Shown: piece by piece, positions 16,084 to 22,734 of the stretch
Layout of the letters: each line of letters begins with the position of its first letter
Numbering within the stretch: position 1 is the stretch's first letter
Assembly (NCBI GenBank): GCA_050115915.1
Contig: JASFPP010000038.1
Location: forward strand, 1-23,110
DNA from: WTAW01 sp050115915
Lineage (GTDB): Bacteria > Acidobacteriota > Aminicenantia > Aminicenantales > Aminicenantaceae
DNA length: 23,110 bases
Direction of reading: 5' to 3'
Notes under the pieces: generated by a model
What the model was told of the DNA's origin: nothing
Database searches by the model: none
The model's input: the letters and a program-made list of their open reading frames with translations, nothing else
Position numbers and translations under genes: made by a program

Positions 16084-16797
16084 CTAGGAGGATTTTCTTT
16101 TTATATAGAGGATGCGGCCGCAGTTTTCGCAAAGGATGATCTGATTTTCAGCCCTTAGCTCGTTCAGAACCTGGGGCCGAATTCGGATTTGACACATTGA
16201 GCAAAAATCATCGGTCACAGGAGATAGCGGGATCCCATTTTTTTTCTTAAATATCTCCAGATAGAGTTTGGATTGTTCCTTGGGAATCTGTGGGATAAGA
16301 TCGTCCTTTTTTTGTGTCAGTTCCTTGTTCTTTTCTTCCAATTCTTTTCTTTTGAGGACAAGAGCATCTTTATCTTTACCCAGCTTTTCTTTGGCCTCGT
16401 TCGCTTTTAATTCCGCTTTCCGGATCTCTTCGCCGATATCATCAGCGTTGAGCATCTCGCTGATGATCTCTTCTTCTTTTTGATCTATCTTGGATTGGGC
16501 CTCCTCGATTTCTTTGAGGAGCGCGCTGTACTCTTTATTCGTTTTTACGCCCCCGAGTTGATGTTTGTATTTATCGATCTGTGCTTTGACAGCCTGAATA
16601 TCCCCTTCAAGCGAACGCCGGAGTTTCTGGTTTTGGGCTAGCTTTTCTTTGGCTTGTGAAACGGCTTGGAATTGGGATTCGATATTTGCATCGATGTCTT
16701 TCAGTTGGAGGGGGATCTTCTCGAGGATAAGAGTGGTTTGTTTTATTTCTTCATCAAGATTTTGGAGGTTTATCAGTTTGTCGAAATCAATGTCCAC
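16084..16797 (-). CDS. C4-type zinc-ribbon coiled-coil protein (DUF164/CdsZ-like)
   Basis: 237 residues. About 180 residues of highly charged heptad-like sequence (two long helices forming an antiparallel coiled coil) are followed by a zinc ribbon with C199/C202 in FCSMC and C223/C226 in LCENCGR. This matches the widespread zf-RING_7 (DUF164) family; related proteins have been linked to stationary-phase or developmental regulation, but the molecular role is unclear. Start: GTG at 16797 with AGAGGA 6 bases upstream. The open frame continues to 16911 but that part is translated tRNA. It follows the tRNA by 20 bp and probably depends on the tRNA promoter. Confidence 0.82.
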   Translation of the reverse strand: MDIDFDKLINLQNLDEEIKQTTLILEKIPLQLKDIDANIESQFQAVSQAKEKLAQNQKLRRSLEGDIQAVKAQIDKYKHQLGGVKTNKEYSALLKEIEEAQSKIDQKEEEIISEMLNADDIGEEIRKAELKANEAKEKLGKDKDALVLKRKELEEKNKELTQKKDDLIPQIPKEQSKLYLEIFKKKNGIPLSPVTDDFCSMCQIRIRPQVLNELRAENQIILCENCGRILYIKRKSS

Positions 16798-16817
16798 ATC
16801 TTTTCCTCTGGTAAAAG

Positions 16818-16889
16818 TGGGCCTACCAGGATTCGAACCTGGGACTAACCGGTTATGAGCCGGTGGCTCTACCGCTGAGCTATAGGCCC
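16818..16889 (-). tRNA. tRNA with CAU anticodon (Met elongator or Ile2)
   Basis: On the minus strand: acceptor GGGCCTA (16889-16883) pairs with TAGGCCC (16825-16819), discriminator A (16818). D arm AGCTC-AGCGGTA-GAGCC; anticodon arm ACCGG-CTCATAA-CCGGT with anticodon CAT; T arm CCAGG-TTCGAAT-CCTGG. CCA is not encoded. The G1-C72 pair and absence of initiator features rule out tRNA-fMet. Whether it is elongator Met or Ile(CAU), modified to lysidine, cannot be settled without comparison to the genome's other CAU tRNAs. Confidence 0.94.
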
Positions 16890-16899
16890 TGCATATGCA

Positions 16900-16928
16900 C
16901 TTATATATCAAATCTCAATTTTCTTCAA
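16900..16928 (-). promoter_or_regulatory. Promoter of the CAU tRNA / zinc-ribbon transcript
   Basis: Minus strand: TTGAAG (16928-16923), 17-bp spacer, TATAAG (16905-16900). An alternative -35, TTGACT, lies slightly upstream but with too long a spacer. Initiation is expected near 16893, a few bases before the tRNA. Confidence 0.55.
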
Positions 16929-16940
16929 GTCAATTGCTAG

Positions 16941-17155
16941 ATTATTCATAAAAGCTTCTGACACGTTTAAATTTTAAAACCTCTCTCATTTATTGTCAGA
17001 ATCTTTTACCCTAAGGGCGAACCAATCTCACTACAAAGTCTTCGTTGCAGCCCGGGTAGGTTGGGTCGGTTCGAGGTCGTTCACTACATCTTCAAGGGCC
17101 ACTGTCTTTACCTTTGTGAATGGGTGGGGTGGGTTGGCCTTAGCTCGTGAATAAT
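16941..17155 (+). repeat. Intergenic structured repeat, copy 3 (215 bp)
   Basis: Left end ATTATTCATAAAAG (16941-16954), right end CTCGTGAATAAT (to 17155). Stem 1 pairs AAAAGCTTCTGACA (16950-16963) with TGTCAGAATCTTTT (16994-17007), one mismatch in 14. The right half is almost the same as copy 2 except for an added block, CCCGGGTAGGTTGGGTCGG, that matches copy 1. It sits between the rpoD stop and the tRNA promoter, same orientation as the other copies. Confidence 0.85.
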
Positions 17156-17175
17156 CCATCAACAAATGGATTATT
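17150..17175. other. Perfect 10-bp inverted repeat at the rpoD stop codon
   Basis: AATAATCCAT (17150-17159), six-base loop, ATGGATTATT (17166-17175). One arm is the right terminus of repeat copy 3 and the other contains the rpoD stop codon (17171-17173). In the rpoD mRNA it forms a strong 3' hairpin without a following U run. Confidence 0.6.
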
Positions 17176-18790
17176 GGTTGTTGGTGAAGGATTTGAGCTT
17201 TCGACTGCGGCTCGGATGTTTGAGCTTTCTCAGGGCCTTGGCCTCGATCTGCCGGATCCTTTCTCGAGTGACCTTGAATTGTTGTCCAACTTCTTCGAGA
17301 GTGTGTTCATTGCCGTCACCCAAGCCGAACCTCATTTTCAGGACCTTGGCTTCCCTTTCTGTCAGGGTTTTGAGGGCCTCCTCGATCTGTTCTCTGAGGT
17401 TGATGTGAATGATCGTATCAGGAGGCGAAGGCATGATCTTATCCTCGATGAAATCACCCAGATGACTATCTTCCTCTTCACCGATGGGTGTTTCGAGGGA
17501 GATCGGTTCTTGAGCGATCTTTATGATCTTCCGGACTTTATTGATGGGCATATCCATTTTTTTAGAGATCTCTTCAGAAGTTGGTTCGCGTCCGATCTCC
17601 TGAACGAGGCTTCGTGAAACACGGATCAACTTATTGATGGTTTCGATCATGTGGACTGGAATCCGAATCGTCCTTGCTTGGTCGGCAATGGCGCGGGTTA
17701 TAGCCTGACGGATCCACCACGTGGCATAGGTAGAGAATTTATAACCTCGGCGGTATTCGAATTTATCCACGGCCTTCATTAAACCCATGTTCCCTTCCTG
17801 GATCAGGTCAAGAAATTGGAGTCCGCGGTTACTGTATTTTTTTGCGATCGACACCACTAGCCTGAGATTTGCAGCAACAAGTTCCTTTTTCGCTTGATCT
17901 GAGATCTTCTTTCCCGTGCTTATGGAGCGAAGGATCCTCCGCAATCCCTGAGAATCGAGCGCGATCTCGTTTTGATAACTCCGCATAATCTTGTTGATCT
18001 CATTGATCTTTTTCTTGTATTCCGCCTCTTTCTTTTTACTTCGAGTGTGGCTTATTGAGACTTTGAGGTCTTCCTTGGCTTCCTCTAATTCATTGATCGT
18101 CTTGAGCCTGCTACGGAGCTCGGCAATGATGATCTCCCGGTGGAGGGGGCGGATGTTGAGCTCGCGGATGAGGCGGCTTATTTCAACGATAAGACGGCCT
18201 CTCGCAAATGCATATTTTTTTTGGTTGGGGATTTTTTCCAGTTCTCCACTGATCTCGCGGATTTCTCTCACTCTATCCAAAATCTGCTTTTTTTTGGCCT
18301 CATATTTTTCTTCCGACAATTCCTCGTCGGTAAAGTCGAACATCTCCTGGAGAACGTCCGGATCGTCATCCATCCGATCCTCGAGTGAAAGAACTTCGTT
18401 GAGCACAAGCCGTGTTTTAGAAAGGGCCTTGATTATCGCTTTTTCACCCCTTTCTATCTCTCTGGCAATGGCGATTTCCCCTTCCCGTGTTAAGAGAGAT
18501 ATGTTGCCCATTTCCCTGAGGTAAAGCTTAACAGGGTCTGTCGTGCGCTCCAGTCCCTCGAGGGAGACAACATCGCTTTTTCTTCTTTTAGGGACGACTT
18601 GTCTCTGTTTATCGAGGATCTTGATCCCATAATCATCCATCGAGCTGAGAAATTCATCAAATACTCTTTGGCTATCAGAGTCGTCCTGGAAGGTCTTATC
18701 GATCTCATCAAACAGCAAATACCCTTGTTTTCTTCCTTTAGATATCAGCTGATGGATTTCGCTTTTTTGATCGTCTCTATTTGATGGCAA
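17171..18790 (-). CDS. rpoD: RNA polymerase primary sigma factor (sigma-70/RpoD)
   Basis: 539 residues. Region 1.1-like N-terminus (about 1-70); region 1.2 from DPVKLYLREMGN (about 85-118); a non-conserved charged insert of ~150 residues; region 2 (about 300-380) with FLDLIQEGNMGLMKAVDKFEYRRGYKF and WWIRQAITRAI, where W358 begins the promoter-melting and -10 recognition part; region 3; region 4 with LTEREAKVLKMRFGL and the -35 helix-turn-helix VTRERIRQIEAKALRKL (about 507-523). It is the housekeeping sigma. The start is TTG at 18790: GAGGAG lies 7 bases upstream and no in-frame ATG occurs before codon 51. It follows dnaG by 54 bp, the macromolecular-synthesis operon order. Confidence 0.97.
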   Translation of the reverse strand: MPSNRDDQKSEIHQLISKGRKQGYLLFDEIDKTFQDDSDSQRVFDEFLSSMDDYGIKILDKQRQVVPKRRKSDVVSLEGLERTTDPVKLYLREMGNISLLTREGEIAIAREIERGEKAIIKALSKTRLVLNEVLSLEDRMDDDPDVLQEMFDFTDEELSEEKYEAKKKQILDRVREIREISGELEKIPNQKKYAFARGRLIVEISRLIRELNIRPLHREIIIAELRSRLKTINELEEAKEDLKVSISHTRSKKKEAEYKKKINEINKIMRSYQNEIALDSQGLRRILRSISTGKKISDQAKKELVAANLRLVVSIAKKYSNRGLQFLDLIQEGNMGLMKAVDKFEYRRGYKFSTYATWWIRQAITRAIADQARTIRIPVHMIETINKLIRVSRSLVQEIGREPTSEEISKKMDMPINKVRKIIKIAQEPISLETPIGEEEDSHLGDFIEDKIMPSPPDTIIHINLREQIEEALKTLTEREAKVLKMRFGLGDGNEHTLEEVGQQFKVTRERIRQIEAKALRKLKHPSRSRKLKSFTNNQ

Positions 18791-18844
18791 TGGTGACTCC
18801 TCTTTTTCTATAAAACAAATGGTCCATTCCTTTAAACGACAAAA

Positions 18845-20584
18845 TCACAGCTCCTGATTCGGCATACGCGAAAGCTCCATTTTGACGTCTTGATATTTTT
18901 TCATGACTATAAGGACTTTTTTTAATTCGTTTGCCTTTTCGAGTCGTTCAATTTCTTGTTTTAATCCTAAAGATTTTTTCTCAAGAGCAAACTTGCGGAG
19001 GGTCCATACACAATCCATTGCTTCTTCTATGCTTGGCTCTTGTTCTTCCTCTTGTAATATTTTAGCCAGGGAACTAAAAAGGCGTTTATCAATTTTTTCT
19101 CGTATATTCAGGATATTTAAATCCGTTCTATTATTTATAACATCTGACATTAATAGAAAAATAGATTCACTTTGTAGACCTGTGAAATCTTCCTTTTTCA
19201 TAGCTTTTATAACAGTCGGTACTATGTCAATATCTTTGAATAGAATCTGCAGTAGTCGTTTTTCTGCATTTAGAAAACCTATGCTTATTTCCTCCTTTTC
19301 TTCATCTTTAGTTTTAGTTTTTATCATTGAGCGTAAAACATCCTCTTTAATATTGAGCTCCTCACTCAATTTTTTGAGATATTCACTTTTGATTATGGAA
19401 TTTGGAATTTTGAAAATCTCATTCACTAGGTATCCTACAACTCTATTTTTTTGTTCAGGAGTTAACTTTTTCTTTCCTCGGACATACCGATCAACTAAGA
19501 AGTCGAATCCTAAAATGCTCTTCTGAATCTTTTTCTTATACGCTTCAGGGCCATACTTTCTAATAAAACTGTCCGGATCGTACCCTTTGGGCAGTGTTAG
19601 AACACGGATCTCGACACCCTGCTCGAAACACAGAGAGATGGCACGGAGAGCGGCCTTTATCCCTGCGTCGTCTGCGTCATAGGAGACGATCACTCTTGAT
19701 TCAAACCGAGAAGCCTGCATAACCTGATCGGATGTCAGGCTGGTTCCGAGAGAAGCGGCTGCGTTGGGGATGCCCGCTTGAAGCAGGGCGAGAAAATCCG
19801 TGTACCCCTCGACAAGGATGATCTCTCTCCGTTCTCTGATGGCGTCTTTCGTGATGTTCCAGCCGTATAGAAGTTTTCCCTTCGTGTATATGGGCGTATC
19901 AGGCGAATTGAGGTACTTTGGATCCTGGTCGATGATAGTCCTTCCCCCGAATGCGACCACTTTTCCTGTGGGAGTAAAGATTGGGAATATGATCCTTCCT
20001 CTGAATCTATCGTAGTGCCCTTCCTTTTTTGTGCTGCGCAGGACTAATCCGGCTTTTTCCAGGAGACTGGGAGAAATATTTTTTCCCTTGAAAAAATTGA
20101 GCAGGCCATCCCATGAGTTAAGTGCGTATCCGATCTTGAGATTCTGGATAATCTCGTCGGAAATCCCTCTTTTTCGGAGATACTCGCGGGCATTTTCGCC
20201 TTCTTTTGTGTTGTAGAGGTTTTTTCTGAAGAATGCCAGGCTGTCTTCGCTTATCTTGTAGAGCTTTTCTTCCAGTTTGAGCAGCTGGGGAGAAAATTTT
20301 TTCTTTTCCGGGAGAGAGATGTTGTACTTTTCGGCCAAGAACCGCAGAGCTTCGGGAAAGCTCAGGTTTTCTTTTTCCATTACCAGAGTGAAAAGGTCCC
20401 CTCCGATATTGCATCCAAAACAGTGGAAGAGCTGCTTATCTTCATCGACTGTGAACGAAGGCGTTTTTTCAGAGTGAAAGGGACAGAGCCCGAAGTGTTT
20501 TTTGCCTCTTTGTTTCAGAGTTGTGTACTGGGAGGCGATTTCGACAATACTTGCCGCATTCTTGATTTGATCTATGATATCCAT
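18845..20584 (-). CDS. dnaG: DNA primase
   Basis: 579 residues. It synthesises RNA primers at the replication fork. N-terminal CHC2 zinc finger with C34/H37 (LCPFH) and C55/C58 (HCFGC); RNA polymerase core with FRGRIIFPIF and VVAFGGR; TOPRIM with the catalytic glutamate in LVEGYTDFLAL (near residue 260) and YDADDAGIKAA; a C-terminal helicase-binding region of roughly 150 poorly conserved residues. The ATG at 20584 directly begins the family-typical DIIDQIKNAASIVE, yet no Shine-Dalgarno sequence is visible before it. Upstream promoter at 20625-20653. rpsU, which precedes dnaG in many bacteria, is not here. Confidence 0.97.
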   Translation of the reverse strand: MDIIDQIKNAASIVEIASQYTTLKQRGKKHFGLCPFHSEKTPSFTVDEDKQLFHCFGCNIGGDLFTLVMEKENLSFPEALRFLAEKYNISLPEKKKFSPQLLKLEEKLYKISEDSLAFFRKNLYNTKEGENAREYLRKRGISDEIIQNLKIGYALNSWDGLLNFFKGKNISPSLLEKAGLVLRSTKKEGHYDRFRGRIIFPIFTPTGKVVAFGGRTIIDQDPKYLNSPDTPIYTKGKLLYGWNITKDAIRERREIILVEGYTDFLALLQAGIPNAAASLGTSLTSDQVMQASRFESRVIVSYDADDAGIKAALRAISLCFEQGVEIRVLTLPKGYDPDSFIRKYGPEAYKKKIQKSILGFDFLVDRYVRGKKKLTPEQKNRVVGYLVNEIFKIPNSIIKSEYLKKLSEELNIKEDVLRSMIKTKTKDEEKEEISIGFLNAEKRLLQILFKDIDIVPTVIKAMKKEDFTGLQSESIFLLMSDVINNRTDLNILNIREKIDKRLFSSLAKILQEEEQEPSIEEAMDCVWTLRKFALEKKSLGLKQEIERLEKANELKKVLIVMKKYQDVKMELSRMPNQEL

Positions 20585-20624
20585 AGCGCGTCGAGATAGA
20601 CTTCTAGTCTGGAATTATCTATAA

Positions 20625-20653
20625 AATATAGGGTTGGCTTTACTCGTTGTCAA
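20625..20653 (-). promoter_or_regulatory. Promoter of dnaG-rpoD
   Basis: Minus strand: TTGACA (20653-20648, perfect), 17-bp spacer, TATATT (20630-20625, 5/6). Start of transcription is expected near 20618, giving a ~34-nt leader holding a small hairpin AGACT-AGA-AGTCT but no Shine-Dalgarno sequence. Confidence 0.78.
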
Positions 20654-20665
20654 CCTCTAATATGA

Positions 20666-20690
20666 ATTATTCATAAAAATTGCTGCCAAC
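20666..20690 (+). repeat. Left-end fragment of the intergenic repeat (copy 4)
   Basis: ATTATTCATAAAA followed by TTGCTGCCAAC, preceded by the same TGAATTATTCA palindrome (20663-20673) seen at copy 1. The GCTGCC arm is of the copy 1 type. A decayed partner arm may lie near 20708-20725 (GGCCAATGCCTTTATAC), but no right half is recognisable. It lies between the larB stop and the dnaG promoter. Confidence 0.6.
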
Positions 20691-20745
20691 CGAATTTTTG
20701 AAAACCAGGCCAATGCCTTTATACGGATTAGAGGGATTCTACGGA

Positions 20746-21489
20746 TCAGAGGTGATTGATGAGTGAAGCCATGTAGCCAGCGCCGAATCCGTTGTCGATG
20801 TTCACGACGGCAAGACCTCCAGGACATGAGTTCAGCATGGCCAGCAGTGCAGCTAATCCTTTGAAGCTAGTTCCATAGCCGACACTCGTCGGGACTGCGA
20901 TGATGGGGACATCTGTGATCCCCGCAACGACGCTCGGTAGCGCGCCTTCCATCCCTGCGGCTGTGATGATGACCCGGGCGCTCCTGATCGTCTCTAGCTC
21001 TCCGAACAGTCTGTGAAGGCCGGCTACGCCGATATCATAAATTTTATCGATATCATTTCCCAATATTTCACAGGTTACGGCTGCTTCTTCGGCTACGGGG
21101 ATATCCGAAGTCCCCGCTGTGATGATCACAATCCGACCATTCCCTGGAGGTGGCGGGCTTTGTTTCAAGAAGATGGTTTTGCCCAGAGAATTGTAGCGCG
21201 CTTTGGGAATCTGCTGCTTTATTTTTTTGTAGACTTTGGGCTCTGCGCGTGTGATGAGAAGATTGCTGCCCTTTTTAAGGATGGCTTTGGCAATTTTCAA
21301 TATTTGAGCGTCTGTTTTTCCTGAGCCGAAAACAACCTCCGGGAATCCGCGCCGTAACTCCCTGTGGTGGTCGATTTTGGCGAAACTCAGGTCTTCATAA
21401 GGAAAATCTTTAAGGATCTTGAGTGCCTCTTTTGGAGAAAGCTCACCCTTTTGAACTTGATCCAGCAGTTTTTCGATCTGTTTGTTCAT
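20746..21489 (-). CDS. larB: Nickel-pincer cofactor biosynthesis protein LarB
   Basis: 247 residues, the usual LarB length. LarB carboxylates nicotinic acid adenine dinucleotide and hydrolyses it to the dicarboxylated mononucleotide, the first step towards the nickel-pincer nucleotide of lactate racemase and related enzymes. The N-terminus (KIDHHRELRRGFPEVVFGSGKT) is typical. The C-terminal half is AIR-carboxylase (PurE)-like: VIITAGTSDIPVAEEAA, ITAAGMEGALPSVVAG, VPTSVGYGTSFKGLAAL, NIDNGFGAGYMA. No Shine-Dalgarno sequence precedes the ATG; a TAGAAT (minus strand, 21501-21496) would place initiation at or very near the start codon. larC and larE are not in the window. Confidence 0.93.
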   Translation of the reverse strand: MNKQIEKLLDQVQKGELSPKEALKILKDFPYEDLSFAKIDHHRELRRGFPEVVFGSGKTDAQILKIAKAILKKGSNLLITRAEPKVYKKIKQQIPKARYNSLGKTIFLKQSPPPPGNGRIVIITAGTSDIPVAEEAAVTCEILGNDIDKIYDIGVAGLHRLFGELETIRSARVIITAAGMEGALPSVVAGITDVPIIAVPTSVGYGTSFKGLAALLAMLNSCPGGLAVVNIDNGFGAGYMASLINHL

Positions 21490-21654
21490 CGATCCATTCT
21501 AGCACAAATTCTTTATTAATTGCCAGATAAGCGAACTCTTGTGTCTGCAGAGAAAACATCCCATTAAGAATGACTCTGAAAAGTTAGGCAGGTTTTGTCG
21601 GGATCTTCCAATGTCGCTCTACACACTCCCCACAGTTTTTCTTAACATGGCATC

Positions 21655-21683
21655 TAGACTCTAAAGGAAGTCTCAATTATACT
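21655..21683 (+). promoter_or_regulatory. Probable lpxC promoter
   Basis: TAGACT (21655-21660, 4/6), 17-bp spacer, TATACT (21678-21683, 5/6). Initiation near 21690 would leave a leader of only about 9 nt before the lpxC ATG. Confidence 0.5.
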
Positions 21684-21698
21684 TAAAGCGAAAATCAA

Positions 21699-22538
21699 AT
21701 GTTGGCACACAAGGCGACGATAAAAAAGGAGATCTCGTTTTCTGGAGTGGGCGTTCATTCTGGACAGAATGTGGAGTGTCTGTTGAAGCCCTCCTCCTCC
21801 GGAGAAATCCTTTTTTCTGTTCAAAATGAGGAGAGCTTCGAGATCCGCGTCGATCCCATAAGGATTGAATCCAGCTTGAGCTCTGTTTTGACAGACGGGA
21901 CACGGAAAATCTATACGATCGAGCATCTTCTATCTGCTTTGTATGTTTTTGGCGTTGATAGTATCAATATCGAGCTTAAAGGGAGCGAGGTCCCCATTCT
22001 GGATGGGAGCGCTCTTCCTATAGCCAGGGCTCTCGAGGAAGCAGGAATTCAAACCCTTGACTTTGAAAAAAGACATTTAAAAGTGATGAAACCCTTTGCC
22101 GTTCGGGAAGGGGAGGCTTCGATCTCAGTCGAACCGGATGAGGAGTTCAAGGTGAGCTACACCATCGAGTTCGATCATCCCGCCATTCAAAAACAATCTT
22201 TTGACCTGGTCGTCGGTATCGAGAGCTACCTCACCGATATCGCTCCCGCTCGCACGTTTGGGTTCCTCAAGGATGTGGAGAAACTCTGGGCTCAGGGATT
22301 AGCTCTTGGAGGATCATTCGAGAACGCCCTTGTCCTTGATGAGAAAAGTGTTATCAACGGTCCCCTCCGGTATGATGATGAATTTGTGCGCCATAAGATC
22401 ATCGATTTGATCGGCGATCTCTCTCTAGTGGGATATCCTTTTGTGGGGCATGTGAGTGCGTACAAGGCAGGGCACTCGCTTCACCTCAAAGCCGTCCATT
22501 TTCTCCTAGAAAACCCTGATTTTTACACTCTCCTGTAG
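21699..22538 (+). CDS. lpxC: UDP-3-O-acyl-N-acetylglucosamine deacetylase
   Basis: 279 residues (E. coli 305). It catalyses the committed, zinc-dependent step of lipid A synthesis in the cytoplasm. FSGVGVHSG (14-22) begins the first domain. Zinc ligands are H76 in IEHLLSAL, H232 and D236 in VRHKIIDLIGD. E75 corresponds to the catalytic base and H259 in AGHSLH to the general acid. The DGS motif (PILDGSALPI) and ARTFGF (substrate region) are present. No Shine-Dalgarno sequence is seen before the ATG at 21699. It ends just after HFLLENP, a little shorter than E. coli, with no missing catalytic element. It appears single; no other lpx gene is adjacent. Confidence 0.96.
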   Translation: MLAHKATIKKEISFSGVGVHSGQNVECLLKPSSSGEILFSVQNEESFEIRVDPIRIESSLSSVLTDGTRKIYTIEHLLSALYVFGVDSINIELKGSEVPILDGSALPIARALEEAGIQTLDFEKRHLKVMKPFAVREGEASISVEPDEEFKVSYTIEFDHPAIQKQSFDLVVGIESYLTDIAPARTFGFLKDVEKLWAQGLALGGSFENALVLDEKSVINGPLRYDDEFVRHKIIDLIGDLSLVGYPFVGHVSAYKAGHSLHLKAVHFLLENPDFYTLL

Positions 22539-22547
22539 TTTTTTATC

Positions 22548-22575
22548 TCGATGGGGGATTTGTTCCCTGAATCGA
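22548..22575. other. Stem-loop after lpxC
   Basis: TCGAT (22548-22552) pairs with ATCGA (22571-22575) around an inner GGGA/TCCC stem. The T run lies before it rather than after, so it is not a standard terminator for lpxC. Possible 3' stabilising structure. Confidence 0.3.
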
Positions 22576-22734
22576 ATGTCCACTGTAGCGGGACGTCCTG
22601 GAGGCAATCCGTACAGTGATCAAGTGTCTGCTCAATTTAAGGCTTGTCAATCCAATGATTCTGAGCTAAAATGGTCAACACTTTGATTTTATTATTGTTA
22701 GCGTGCTTGATTTTATAGAACGAGGGAGATAAAA

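Noticed and set aside
16798..16911. N-terminal extension of the zinc-ribbon protein
   Set aside because: These 38 codons are the antisense-free reading of the tRNA itself; the GTG at 16797 has a proper ribosome binding site.
15849..17155. CRISPR array or complete insertion sequence
   Set aside because: The repeats are long, few and far apart, with a gene and a tRNA between them. No cas gene or transposase is present.
22548..22575. Intrinsic terminator of lpxC
   Set aside because: The stem is real but the T run precedes it; no U tract follows on the lpxC strand.
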